The notes under the pieces are model-generated. The model ran no database searches. It worked only from the letters and a program-made list of their open reading frames with translations, and was not told where the DNA came from. A DNA stretch of 64,000 nt from a virus: positions 1 through 64,000 of IMG/VR virus record IMGVR_UViG_3300038299_000184. One strand, given 5' to 3'. Shown one piece after another: positions 29,263 to 38,410 of the stretch. Both the position numbers and the translations under genes were made by a program. How positions within the stretch are numbered: position 1 is the first letter of the stretch; every line of letters starts with the position of its first letter.

Positions 29263-29880
29263 TTACTTAACAACTGGTTGGTCATTAACTGCAAGCTTGT
29301 TAGCCTGTTTTGAAGAACCTTTAGCAACATAACAAGCAAGAAGATTCTTAAGGAAAGAAACTTTACCTGTACGAGCTTCGTTCTTGTCAGTAGCTTGTCC
29401 AGTTTTAGATGCGGAAGTACCTGTTTTGTTAGACTGTTTTGGAGAACCTGTATTAGTGGTGTTACTCATCTGGTTCTTAGCGACAGTAAAATCAGCACCT
29501 TCCATAGGAAGTTCGTATTCCGAAGTATCTTCATCACCCATGGTGTCTTCCATGTATGCAAGGAGTTCTTTAAGAATTGCTTCTGGAACTGAAACCATCT
29601 TACCCTCATCATAACCGCCTTCACCTTCAACATTAACATCACCTTCAACACTAACATCGAGTTCGGCTTCTTCAGCAATGATTGAATTGAAAACTGCATC
29701 AAACTTGGCTCCTGCTAATGAATTGGACTGGGTAACTGGTGCCTCATCTTCAATAACAACTGTCTTTGGCGCTTCTGTACTCTCTTCAACCACTGTCTTT
29801 GGTGCTGACCGTGTAGTCATTGCACCGAATACGTCTGAAAGTTTGCCCTGTGTAGATTTCTCAAATATGCTCTCGCTCAT
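29263..29880 (-). CDS. putative prohead core/internal protein, 205 aa
   Basis: Begins MSESIFEKSTQGKLSDVFGA; the first 22 residues match the neighbouring gene at 29939-30280 (pattern MSE.IF..S.Q.KLS..F..MTT) although the rest differs. The middle is acidic (SVEGDVNVEGEGGYDEG), the end basic. FNSIIAEEAEL gives a possible IAE cleavage site. TAATTA is exactly 5 nt before ATG. The shared N-terminus suggests a targeting peptide removed by the gp21-like protease. Confidence 0.6.
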   Translation of the reverse strand: MSESIFEKSTQGKLSDVFGAMTTRSAPKTVVEESTEAPKTVVIEDEAPVTQSNSLAGAKFDAVFNSIIAEEAELDVSVEGDVNVEGEGGYDEGKMVSVPEAILKELLAYMEDTMGDEDTSEYELPMEGADFTVAKNQMSNTTNTGSPKQSNKTGTSASKTGQATDKNEARTGKVSFLKNLLACYVAKGSSKQANKLAVNDQPVVK

Positions 29881-29938
29881 ACTATTAATTAGTCAATTGG
29901 TAAAGTTTTTTAATATAAATCGAATAAAACTTTAAATA

Positions 29939-30280
29939 TTAAAGTTTATTGTCTTCGAGGAATTGACGAGCTTCGGCAGTTGCTTTAGCATGAGCGGTGT
30001 TGAAATCACCTTTCACATAGTGCTCCTCACCTTTCCAGTTACCGTAACTAGCTACGATTCTTGCGGAATCATTAATACCCTTGACTATTAATATCACAGG
30101 GAAAATGTCACCACGAGACCATGACTGGACACCCGCTTGACCAGCCTGTCTACGTTCAGTACGATCAGTGAGTTCAGTACGATCCTCATTAATACTCTTA
30201 GATGGTGTAGGTGTAGTCATTTCACAAAAAATACTGGAAAGTTTCTCTTGTGCCGATAGGCTGAATATATCTTCGCTCAT
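29939..30280 (-). CDS. putative internal protein, 113 aa
   Basis: Begins MSEDIFSLSAQEKLSSIFCE, sharing its N-terminal peptide with the downstream gene. After a Ser/Thr/Arg-rich linker comes a small domain (GDIFPVILIVKGINDSARIV, then ARQFLEDNKL). TAATTA is exactly 5 nt before ATG 30280. Probably packaged in the head. Confidence 0.6.
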   Translation of the reverse strand: MSEDIFSLSAQEKLSSIFCEMTTPTPSKSINEDRTELTDRTERRQAGQAGVQSWSRGDIFPVILIVKGINDSARIVASYGNWKGEEHYVKGDFNTAHAKATAEARQFLEDNKL

Positions 30281-30359
30281 ATTAGTAATTATCAAACAGC
30301 GGTAAAATTTAATAGAAAACTCTTGAAATTACCATAAAAACATATATGATAGATACCAC

Positions 30360-31880
30360 ATGAGTAATATCTTAGACGAAATAATAGATAATGGGGGTAA
30401 GGTTAAAACCAAAGGTAGTCTACGACACCCTAAGAAACAATCAACAGATACCCTAATAGGTGGTCAAGTAGAGGCTTATAACAATCTGATCAGATTTACA
30501 TTATCTGGGCACAACATGTATTGTTTTGAGGGTGTGGCGGGTGCTGGTAAATCTTTTTGTATTAACATGTTTCTTGAGGAGATGATACACTCCCACTGTT
30601 CTATGATTTGTGCTTGTGCCCCCACTCATAAGGCTAAAGTTGTACTACAACAGATGGCAGAGTTTGAATCCGAGAACCTAGACTACAACACAATCCATAG
30701 CTTACTCGGTCTTAAACCTATTGTAACCGTTAAGGGCGAAGAGAAGTTCGTCAAGGATGCAACAAACAAGAACAAGGTTGGTGATTACGATTACATCATA
30801 ATTGACGAATCATCGATGCTTGATGATACCCTATTTGCATATCTTATAGAAGAACTGGACAACCACCCACACCTTAAAATTATTTTTGTGGGTGACCATA
30901 AACAACTACCACCAGTAAACCACGTTTCGTCAGCCCCTATGGATGCAGATCGACGAGAGAAACACGAGATCGGTCATTCATACCTTACCGAGATCGTTCG
31001 ACAGAAGGGTACAAATCCTATTATTACGTTATCAAAGGAAATTCGTGAAGGTAGGTTTGAACCTAAAAACGATATCAATGATGAAGGTTGTGGCATTGTA
31101 CTAGTACAGTCTAAGGATTATAAAAAAGTGTTGAAGAAGCTTTTCACTTCTGGGAAGTATGAAGATAACCCCAATTATTGCCGAGTAGTTGCATGGACTA
31201 ATGCATGTGTAACCGAGTTCAACCAAAATATTCGTAAGATGATTTACCAAGGTAAGATCAGGGATGATGTACTGAATCTTAGAAAACAAGGCAAGACGGA
31301 TGATGAAATTGCGAATGTTTTGATGGAGGTATACCCATTTTACAGAGATGGTAAAATGAATCTGCCTAAGTATGTTATAGGTGACAAACTAATCGCAGAC
31401 AAACCAATATTCCACCCCGAATGTGAGAAGACAATCGTGTTCCAAACCAATGAAGAATTGATCATCACAGACATTGTACTTGATTCACGCCTATCTCTAG
31501 GCCAGATGTACAAGTGTTATGTAGCCACTGTTAAGAACCTATACACAGGTAAGTACGAAGAAATCGAAATGATCCACGAGGAAAGCCAAATCGAGTTCGA
31601 GCGTGATCTGGATAAACTTAGAAAAAAGGCTCTTGGTGTTGATGCCAAGAATGGCAAGGAACGTGTAAGACGCTGGAGAATCTACTACACCCTAGAGAAG
31701 CGATTCGCTAGACTTAAGTACGCACCATGCCTCACAACCTACAAATCACAGGGTAGCACATATGAGAACATTATCATCATCGCCCCAGACATCTTAAAGA
31801 ACCGTAAGAATCGCGAGATGCTTCAACACCTATATGTTGGACTCACACGCGCATCCAAAAGAGCATTTATATTCATTTAG
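30360..31880 (+). CDS. Dda-like SF1B DNA helicase
   Basis: 506 aa (T4 Dda is 439 aa). Walker A GVAGAGKS (58-65), motif II IIIDESSML, motif III GDHKQLPPV, motif V/VI region LTTYKSQGSTYENIII and HLYVGLTRASKRAFIF. A 5'-3' helicase used in replication start and fork progress. Promoter TTGAAA/TATGAT (30323-30350) is upstream. No late box, so early or middle expression is likely. Confidence 0.9.
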   Translation: MSNILDEIIDNGGKVKTKGSLRHPKKQSTDTLIGGQVEAYNNLIRFTLSGHNMYCFEGVAGAGKSFCINMFLEEMIHSHCSMICACAPTHKAKVVLQQMAEFESENLDYNTIHSLLGLKPIVTVKGEEKFVKDATNKNKVGDYDYIIIDESSMLDDTLFAYLIEELDNHPHLKIIFVGDHKQLPPVNHVSSAPMDADRREKHEIGHSYLTEIVRQKGTNPIITLSKEIREGRFEPKNDINDEGCGIVLVQSKDYKKVLKKLFTSGKYEDNPNYCRVVAWTNACVTEFNQNIRKMIYQGKIRDDVLNLRKQGKTDDEIANVLMEVYPFYRDGKMNLPKYVIGDKLIADKPIFHPECEKTIVFQTNEELIITDIVLDSRLSLGQMYKCYVATVKNLYTGKYEEIEMIHEESQIEFERDLDKLRKKALGVDAKNGKERVRRWRIYYTLEKRFARLKYAPCLTTYKSQGSTYENIIIIAPDILKNRKNREMLQHLYVGLTRASKRAFIFI

Positions 31881-31891
31881 GTTTGATATCT

Positions 31892-31984
31892 ATGACGTGG
31901 ACGATGAATAACATTTACATTAATTTTCTTGACGATGGGTGGATATCTGATATTGTTCTTGAACAAGAAGACACAAACAACTAA
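31892..31984 (+). CDS. possible small protein, 30 aa
   Basis: A short ORF (MTWTMNNIYINFLDDGWISD then IVLEQEDTNN) filling the 124-nt gap between the helicase and the PspA-like gene. Acidic and coherent, but too short to be sure. Confidence 0.3.
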   Translation: MTWTMNNIYINFLDDGWISDIVLEQEDTNN

Positions 31985-32004
31985 TCTTCTAACAAACACA
32001 TAAT

Positions 32005-32808
32005 ATGTTCAAACGACTAATTACAATCATCAAAGGTCTATTACTAGGTCTCCTCGGTAAAGCTGAAGCGATAAACCCTAAAGCACTTCTAGAAGTGGAG
32101 GAGGAGAAACTTCGTGACACCATCCAAAAATTCAACGATCAAATCGCCTCCCATAAGGGTAAGGTCATTCAAGCTGAAGGTAAATTGGATACACTCAAGA
32201 AGAGTGCTGCGGGTCTTGATAGTAAAATCAAGACATTCATAAAGATGAAAAAGATGGATCTTGCGGGTGGGTGTGTTTCGAAACTTAAAATCGTCAATAA
32301 ATCCATTGTGGATCTTGAGGAGTTTATCGAAACCGCTGATGATATCTATGAAAATCTTCTAGCCGAACGTAAATTTGGTGTGGAGACAGCAAGGACTAAC
32401 CTCTATGAAATCGGTAAGAGCATTGATGAAGCAGAACTCCATGAGAGTATGGCCGAGATCAAAGAGATGTCAGCAGGTTTCACTGATCAGTTGAGTAACT
32501 CTGGATTAAGTCGCCTCAAGGAACAAGTTGAAGAAACGGCTGCATTGGCTAAAGGACGAGTGGAGGTAGCCACTGACTTGGCTGAATCCGAAGACCTTAC
32601 AACTTCTAGGGAATTCTGTGAAGCACAGGCTAGTAACGATCTAGCAGCCTACATGGCTGAACAGGGTATTGAAGCACCTACTCCAGTAACAACCCCTGTA
32701 GAAACTCTGGTAGAATCACTAACAGTACCTACAGCCCCTGTTAGTACGATGGGTCCTGATACATCATCCGATTCCAGTTACTCCCGTAGTGATACATCAA
32801 CTGACTAA
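32005..32808 (+). CDS. PspA/IM30-like protein
   Basis: 267 aa. MFKRLITIIKGLLLGLLGKA is an amphipathic membrane-binding helix as in PspA helix 0; long coiled-coil helices follow (ALLEVEEEKLRDTIQKFNDQ, then KKSAAGLDSKIKTFIKMKKM). PspA/IM30 proteins are ESCRT-III relatives that bind and stabilise the inner membrane. The C-terminal tail (about 220-267) is Pro/Thr/Ser rich and unlike PspA. The host-derived role in a phage is unknown; delaying lysis or protecting the membrane are possibilities. A terminator follows. Confidence 0.6.
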   Translation: MFKRLITIIKGLLLGLLGKAEAINPKALLEVEEEKLRDTIQKFNDQIASHKGKVIQAEGKLDTLKKSAAGLDSKIKTFIKMKKMDLAGGCVSKLKIVNKSIVDLEEFIETADDIYENLLAERKFGVETARTNLYEIGKSIDEAELHESMAEIKEMSAGFTDQLSNSGLSRLKEQVEETAALAKGRVEVATDLAESEDLTTSREFCEAQASNDLAAYMAEQGIEAPTPVTTPVETLVESLTVPTAPVSTMGPDTSSDSSYSRSDTSTD

Positions 32809-32821
32809 TAGTCTTAATTTT

Positions 32822-32855
32822 AAAAGGGTGTCGTAGAAATACGACACCCTTTTTG
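32822..32855 (+). terminator. intrinsic terminator
   Basis: 11-bp stem AAGGGTGTCGT/ACGACACCCTT, loop AGAAAT, T-run. Confidence 0.9.
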
Positions 32856-32856
32856 T

Positions 32857-32884
32857 TTGACAAATTCCATAAGTGGTCTAGAAT
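32857..32884 (+). promoter_or_regulatory. early-type promoter
   Basis: TTGACA at 32857-32862 immediately after the terminator, 16-nt spacer, TAGAAT at 32879-32884, 7 nt to ATG 32892. Confidence 0.65.
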
Positions 32885-32891
32885 ATGGGTC

Positions 32892-33863
32892 ATGATAGAT
32901 ATACAATCAATCCGTGGGTTAGTACCACCAAATAAGAAGATCCGTTTTGTGGGTCTAGGCTGTGGTATGTACATTCCTCAGCTACTAATGGGGGCAGGTA
33001 GTTCAAGATGGCTACACTCTATCACCATCCCATACGCCAAGGAAGCCACTGAGGAACTATGCACCAAGAACGACTCTAAATTTGTATCTAAAGATCGCCT
33101 AGAGGATCTTATGGATAGCTTACCAGTGGTGGGTCACGATATCATAACAATCGCTGTAACTGCAAGTCTAGCCTTTGAAGGACAGCGCGAGGGTAGGATT
33201 AATAAATTCCTTATGCTTATTGAACATAATGGTGAAAGATTTTTTAAGGATATTGAGTTCTCTGGTATAAGGAGATTTACCAACACCAGAAAATTACAGG
33301 AGAAATCAATATGTCAATCAATCACAACATACTTTAGAGATAAGAGATCTGTCATTTATGCAGGAAGCTTCAACCCTATGCATGACGGACATGTTGAAAT
33401 ATGTCAACACATAAGAGACGCTAACATTACCTCACACCCTTTTGTGGTTCAACTAAGTTCAACACACCCAGAAAAGGGTACCACCCCACAAGAAGAACTG
33501 GATATTAGGGTTGCTGATGTTAGATCAAATTTTTATCGTGTATGTCTTGATTATTACGATATTGAAATTGTTGAAGCCCCTTACTATGCAAGCAAGTATG
33601 CATTATGGAAAGAGAGTTCATCACCAACAGAGTTTCTAACACTAGTGGTCGGGCATGATGTATGGGATCGTTATAAAAAGGGGTTCATTAAAAAACTTGG
33701 GGATAAGGATGATGTAGAATTTCTAGTAGTTGATCGTGGGAATAAAACACCATTTAATGATTCAGATCTTCTTGACATTATGAACCCACTGTCATACGCT
33801 CATGAAATGAAGAACGCGCACTTGAGTTCTACACAAATCAGAAACCAAACTAAATCAGAATGA
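32892..33863 (+). CDS. CinA-like domain fused to NMN adenylyltransferase
   Basis: 323 aa. Residues 1-145 (MGAGSSRWLHSITIPYAKEA, then DIITIAVTASLAFEG) resemble the CinA C-terminal (NMN amidohydrolase-like) fold. From about 153 a nucleotidyltransferase domain starts: VIYAGSFNPMHDGHVEI has the (H/T)xGH motif and LSSTQIR near the end is the ISSTxxR motif of NMNAT/NadD enzymes. It would adenylate NMN to NAD+, fitting the NAMPT at 46438. It overlaps the Nudix gene by 4 nt (ATGA). The CinA part may be inactive. Confidence 0.7.
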   Translation: MIDIQSIRGLVPPNKKIRFVGLGCGMYIPQLLMGAGSSRWLHSITIPYAKEATEELCTKNDSKFVSKDRLEDLMDSLPVVGHDIITIAVTASLAFEGQREGRINKFLMLIEHNGERFFKDIEFSGIRRFTNTRKLQEKSICQSITTYFRDKRSVIYAGSFNPMHDGHVEICQHIRDANITSHPFVVQLSSTHPEKGTTPQEELDIRVADVRSNFYRVCLDYYDIEIVEAPYYASKYALWKESSSPTEFLTLVVGHDVWDRYKKGFIKKLGDKDDVEFLVVDRGNKTPFNDSDLLDIMNPLSYAHEMKNAHLSSTQIRNQTKSE

Positions 33864-34411
33864 GCGATATTGAAAACTACCCAGCAGAGGTAACCCAAGG
33901 ACCTACATTTAACAACGTACCAAATAAATCATACCAAACCACTTGTGGTAAGACCATCTGGGCATCACGTTCAGTATGTGTGTGTATCAAAGTAGTTCTT
34001 CGGGATGATGTTGGTACACCATACGTTCTTATCACAAAACGTGGTAAAGCTGTTTCCAATGAAGGTAGGTGGTGTCTCCCTTGTGGTTACATCGATTTTA
34101 ATGAAACTATCATTGAAGCGGCACAGCGCGAACTCTATGAGGAGACTGGTATCTATGTACCAACCTCGGAACTCAAAGAGTATGAAGTAATGGATACCCC
34201 TTCAAGGGATTCCCTACAGAATGTCACACACCACTTCTTGTTAGATCTCACAGTACCCGACCCAGAAGGTGTACTCCGTGGTGTTAATAAATTCATCGAA
34301 GAGGGTAAGACTAACGATGAGTCCACAGAGGCAGCTTTAGTTACTAAGCTTAATTATAAAGATTATGTTTATGCCTTCAACCACTCACAACGAGTTACCC
34401 CTACAGATTAA
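33860..34411 (+). CDS. Nudix hydrolase
   Basis: 183 aa. A full Nudix box G(5)E(7)REL(1)EETG is seen in GYIDFNETIIEAAQRELYEE, followed by TGI. The N-terminal TCGKTIWASRSVCVCIKVVL forms the first strands. Coupled to the CinA-NMNAT gene by an ATGA overlap, so a role in NAD, ADP-ribose or nucleotide housekeeping is likely; T4-like NudE homologues act on ADP-ribose and Ap4A. Confidence 0.85.
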   Translation: MSDIENYPAEVTQGPTFNNVPNKSYQTTCGKTIWASRSVCVCIKVVLRDDVGTPYVLITKRGKAVSNEGRWCLPCGYIDFNETIIEAAQRELYEETGIYVPTSELKEYEVMDTPSRDSLQNVTHHFLLDLTVPDPEGVLRGVNKFIEEGKTNDESTEAALVTKLNYKDYVYAFNHSQRVTPTD

Positions 34412-34424
34412 AGTGTAAGTTTAT

Positions 34425-34458
34425 AAAAAAGGGACACCACAGTGGTGTCCCTTTTTTT
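34425..34458. terminator. bidirectional terminator
   Basis: A perfect GGGACACCAC/GTGGTGTCCC hairpin flanked by A6 and T7, between the convergent Nudix and portal genes. It contains the ACCAC/GTGGT palindrome also seen in promoters. Confidence 0.9.
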
Positions 34459-34470
34459 GTGTAATTATTT

Positions 34471-36537
34471 CTAAGCCGTTGGTTCTCCCTCTTCGGGTTC
34501 CTCGACAGGTGCTTCACCTTCTGGTACTTCCTCAGCACCTTCTGGTGCTTCGTCCACAGGGGCTTCCTCAGCACCTTCAAGATCATCCAAGCCTTCATCA
34601 CCACCGAATTCTGGGGTGCCGCCTTCTAGACCATCTCCCATGTCCCCACCAAGTGCTGAACCACCACCCATATCACCACCGACACCAGCTTCAGCAGCCG
34701 CATCAGCTCTGAACTCTGGACCATTTTCAAGAACTTGTGTAATTTCCCAAGTTTTCTTAGCTTCCATCTTTCTCCATGCAAGGTGTTTCTTGATATCGTC
34801 ATCGGACATACCGAGATGTTCCTTGGCTAATAGATACACTGAGAAGAACTGGCTTGAAGCCATGCTGTTAAAGTTGTTCCATTTAAGGTCAAACTGTTGC
34901 TGCTCTCTTAGTGCTAGGAAAGTTGTTGGTAGGCTGAATAATATTTCAATATCAAATTCTCTAATCTCATACTGATCCCAGTAACTTAAACCCAATTCAT
35001 GAAGTAACTTCTCGCGCTCCTCGGGTTTGCACGATGGACGTAGGTTGTTCTTATAATAATCGAGTTCAACCAATTGTAAGTGTTGTTCAAAAATGGTTAC
35101 ATTAGATGGTTTAAGTTGTGTACCATTCTTAGTGTTCTCTGTTACCAGACGCGATTTACAACTTTCATTGTGTAATTTAATACCTTTCAACTTCAAGTGT
35201 GTAATAACACATTTCTTAAGAGCAGATGCAAATCTCTTTTGTACTGCAATAACACGTTCAGCGAACGCAAGCTCTTGCATAGTGATAGTCTGGCCATCAG
35301 ATTGTGCAGAGTCTGGGTTGAGTCGTGTAATAGGCACATGCATATCTTCATACACTTTCTGGTGGAAGTAATCTAACATACCATTAAATCCGCTACCGAA
35401 AGCTTGACTACCTGCAACTCTGGTAACACTAGCACCCTTACCGTCTTTATCGATAGGCACATAAAAATCTTCAGTGATTGAGATAGGGTCGAACTTGTCA
35501 AGTATATTACCTTTACCATCTGTACCTTTTTTCTTCTTAATACCATTAATGAAGTTTCTCATATAGTTACCCTTATCAGAATTAGACATATCACCAGTAG
35601 GTATCTGCCATAATAACCTTTCGGGACCGTTAGCAACCGCATTCATAACAATAGCCTCCTCAATAAGTGATAACTTCTTCTGGGCATCTTGACCCTTAAC
35701 GATGTATGGTATAACGACTTGATGATTACCTAAAGCCTCGTAGTCACCACTATTACAATATGTAACTTGGGAACTAGCCATCGGGATAGCATCATAAGTA
35801 GCAGTAGATTGTTGCATACGGTTAGAACGCTCGGTATATTTATTAAAGTTGGAGTTACTAGGTTTACGAAGTACGAAAGCCTCAATTTCTTCGTTGAAGT
35901 GGTTTCTATAAATTGGTTCGATAGTCTCTGGTGGTATAGACTTAACCCCTAATATACCTAGCTCTGGTTGCAGTATGGAGAACACATTCTCGAATGCAAG
36001 CTCACCAGTGGTGAGAAATTCTTTAAAGTAGTTTTGCCCACGGTCATCAAACTTGAAATAGTCTAGTACTTTAGCGATCTCTTTGTTTACGATCTCTTTA
36101 ATCTCTTCGTCGTAGTCACCCTTCAGTTTACCCACAACAGGCTCTTGCTTATCATGTGAAGCCATACATGAGATAGCTAGTTCGTGAATACATGACTCAA
36201 GTTTCTCCTGTTTGGCTAAATCTCTATAGTCATTGGTTCTGGTGAATTTGTTATCAGCCAAGCTGAATTGTAGTTGTTCACGGAATGATGGACTAGCCCA
36301 GTGTCCTAAAATGCCACCCCCGCCGTTCTTATCAGTTATCCAATCTGGTTTGATTGTAGATACTGATAACCTATCAGTTTCGCGCTCTCTAGTGTCACCA
36401 ACCCTATTCATTACACTAGCTCGGTGTATAGCTTTGTTAAGCTCCAGCTCTTGCTCTGCTTTAAGATTTTGTGTGTCTAATTGGTTGTTAGGTTCCTCAC
36501 CTCTAAGCCAATTCATTGGATTTAACATATTTCCCAT
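34471..36537 (-). CDS. portal protein (gp20-like)
   Basis: 688 aa. Central region has the T4 portal features: YFKEFLTTGELAFENVFSIL, then LGVKSIPPETIEPIYR, IPYIVKGQDAQKKLSLIEEA, WQIPTGDMSN, GKGNILDKFDPISITEDFYV and LNPDSAQSDGQTITMQELAF. The C-terminal tail (about 620-688) is Gly/Glu/Pro rich and very acidic, longer than in T4 gp20 (524 aa). ATG 36537 is chosen because TAATTA lies exactly 5 nt upstream. It forms the dodecameric DNA gate of the head. Confidence 0.9.
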   Translation of the reverse strand: MGNMLNPMNWLRGEEPNNQLDTQNLKAEQELELNKAIHRASVMNRVGDTRERETDRLSVSTIKPDWITDKNGGGGILGHWASPSFREQLQFSLADNKFTRTNDYRDLAKQEKLESCIHELAISCMASHDKQEPVVGKLKGDYDEEIKEIVNKEIAKVLDYFKFDDRGQNYFKEFLTTGELAFENVFSILQPELGILGVKSIPPETIEPIYRNHFNEEIEAFVLRKPSNSNFNKYTERSNRMQQSTATYDAIPMASSQVTYCNSGDYEALGNHQVVIPYIVKGQDAQKKLSLIEEAIVMNAVANGPERLLWQIPTGDMSNSDKGNYMRNFINGIKKKKGTDGKGNILDKFDPISITEDFYVPIDKDGKGASVTRVAGSQAFGSGFNGMLDYFHQKVYEDMHVPITRLNPDSAQSDGQTITMQELAFAERVIAVQKRFASALKKCVITHLKLKGIKLHNESCKSRLVTENTKNGTQLKPSNVTIFEQHLQLVELDYYKNNLRPSCKPEEREKLLHELGLSYWDQYEIREFDIEILFSLPTTFLALREQQQFDLKWNNFNSMASSQFFSVYLLAKEHLGMSDDDIKKHLAWRKMEAKKTWEITQVLENGPEFRADAAAEAGVGGDMGGGSALGGDMGDGLEGGTPEFGGDEGLDDLEGAEEAPVDEAPEGAEEVPEGEAPVEEPEEGEPTA

Positions 36538-36591
36538 ATGCATAATTAGACTAAAGTGCGTAAAAGACAAGAACATTGCATAATTAAATAC

Positions 36592-37290
36592 ATGTCCAAC
36601 AAATACAAACTTCTTTACGGTAACGCAACTGAAGAAACATATAAGTCACTAGATGTCGTAACTGAGCAGTCTAACAAAGACCAACCCAAGGCAATGTACC
36701 TAGAAGGTGTGTATGGAGAGGCAGGGAAGCTCAACAAGAATGGTCGTGTTTATGACTTCGATGATGCTCTTAAGGATATCGATAGATATAACAACGAGAT
36801 TATCAAATCAAATCGTGCATATAACGAACTAAATCACCCATCTACGCCAGATATCGATCTAGAGAGAGCATGTGATAGAACTGTATCACTTAGAATGGAG
36901 AGTGATGGTACAATTATTGGTCGTTCTCTTGTTATGGATACACCAATGGGTAGAATCCAAAAGGCATTAATAGAGTCTGGTGGTTCTGTTGGTAAATCAT
37001 CCCGTGCTATGGGACAGATTGCTGAGAAGAACCATAGAGGTGACGCATGTAACTATGTTAATGGTGTTCACTACGTTTGTTTTGACTCTGTACAAGACCC
37101 TTCAGTGGGTCGTGCCCTGCCAGACGCCCTACTTGAACAACGAGAGTGGATCATTGGTGAAAACGGTGGATTCCTAGCACAACCACTCGACGATTTCCGT
37201 TCATCACTCGATAATATACCTAAAGTTAAAAGAGATATGTATATCGCTGAACAGTATATCAAGTTCATTAATGCTATTGGTAGAGTTTAA
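36592..37290 (+). CDS. prohead core protease (gp21-like)
   Basis: 232 aa. Catalytic His in AYNELNHP (about residue 82) and catalytic Ser in GKSSRAM (about 136-137), as in the S77 family. It cuts scaffold, capsid and internal proteins after (L/I)xE during head maturation. TAATTA is exactly 5 nt before ATG 36592. Divergent from the portal gene; its 3' end overlaps the convergent gp15-like gene by 4 nt. Confidence 0.9.
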   Translation: MSNKYKLLYGNATEETYKSLDVVTEQSNKDQPKAMYLEGVYGEAGKLNKNGRVYDFDDALKDIDRYNNEIIKSNRAYNELNHPSTPDIDLERACDRTVSLRMESDGTIIGRSLVMDTPMGRIQKALIESGGSVGKSSRAMGQIAEKNHRGDACNYVNGVHYVCFDSVQDPSVGRALPDALLEQREWIIGENGGFLAQPLDDFRSSLDNIPKVKRDMYIAEQYIKFINAIGRV

Positions 37291-38378
37291 ATAATTTCTA
37301 AACAACTAAGACTGGTAGGTGTGCATCCTTCGAGCACATCACCAGTCTTAAATATACCACAATGGCGATTGACGACACCAATCTCTACATTAGCAGCACT
37401 TAATTCGTCAGGTATAGTTATAATCATCTGGGTGTCATCGATAACCTGCCAATCTTCGAGTACATAAGCTTGGAATTCTGGGAATTCTGCACTCAATGTT
37501 TCACTCAAACAGAACGGGTTCCATGCTGATGTAGGTATTGAATAACCATCACATGGTGTTAGGAATACCCCATCTAAATCTTCGAATATACTACCATCCA
37601 CAATAACACTCTTACCACCACTAACACAAGGTGGTTTAAATCCTTTGATTGTTGGTAGTCCATTAATTGTGTATGTGTCGGCAACAACCATTTCAGACGA
37701 ATCATCATCAAAGTGGCAATTCAAATCTTGATCTATACCGATATTGTATACTATCTTCTTGATGACACCATCTCTATTAGGTTGCTCTCTGAATATCCAA
37801 CTTTCAACAGTCATACCCATATCAGCGATATAACGAATTTTATCCTCTGAACTAGTGTCTTGGGGATATGTCGTGCTGAAGTTACCATCCCAAGTGACCT
37901 TAGATCTGATCTCTTTACCTGTGTATGGCTCTTTCCATGAGATGTATATATATGGATTGAATACACTAAGGTAGTGTGCAATTATCTCCTCCATATCACT
38001 ACCTTTAGTAGTAACAATCTTTATATTGAAATTTACATCAATTGGTGTTGGTTTGTAATACTTTATCAAACCATCCTCACCAGTGTATTGCTCACTATAC
38101 ATAGTCTCGCGCTTTCCTTCGTTACGATTCACGTTGAGGGACATGCCCGACATAGTGACTGATATGACAGGGAGTTGTATTTGTCCATTGATTTGTATAG
38201 CCTCATGGATCTGACGAGTTTTGTGGCCATACTTAAGAGGGACTGCAATAGTTTGTGCAATAGTATCACGTTTACCTTTATCAGTATAGTTGTACCTATT
38301 TATCTTAACGCCATTAAGTGCTGATAGGAGGTGGAGCTTAACATGGGTTATTTCTCCATTACTGGGTTGGTGATTCAT
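37287..38378 (-). CDS. tail sheath stabiliser / connector (gp15-like) with extra C-terminal domain
   Basis: 363 aa (T4 gp15 is 272 aa). The segment DTIAQTIAVPLKYGHKTRQI, LPVISVTMSGMSLNVNRNEG, YYKPTPIDVNFNIKIVTTKG and DMEEIIAHYLSVFNPYIYIS follows T4 gp15 closely in order and spacing. The C-terminal third (LPTIKGFKPPCVSGGKSVIV and on) looks like an IPT/TIG-type beta domain added to the core. TAATTA is exactly 5 nt before ATG 38378. Confidence 0.75.
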   Translation of the reverse strand: MNHQPSNGEITHVKLHLLSALNGVKINRYNYTDKGKRDTIAQTIAVPLKYGHKTRQIHEAIQINGQIQLPVISVTMSGMSLNVNRNEGKRETMYSEQYTGEDGLIKYYKPTPIDVNFNIKIVTTKGSDMEEIIAHYLSVFNPYIYISWKEPYTGKEIRSKVTWDGNFSTTYPQDTSSEDKIRYIADMGMTVESWIFREQPNRDGVIKKIVYNIGIDQDLNCHFDDDSSEMVVADTYTINGLPTIKGFKPPCVSGGKSVIVDGSIFEDLDGVFLTPCDGYSIPTSAWNPFCLSETLSAEFPEFQAYVLEDWQVIDDTQMIITIPDELSAANVEIGVVNRHCGIFKTGDVLEGCTPTSLSCLEII

Positions 38379-38410
38379 ACTTTTAATTATCTCGTCACTA
38401 ATTAATAACG

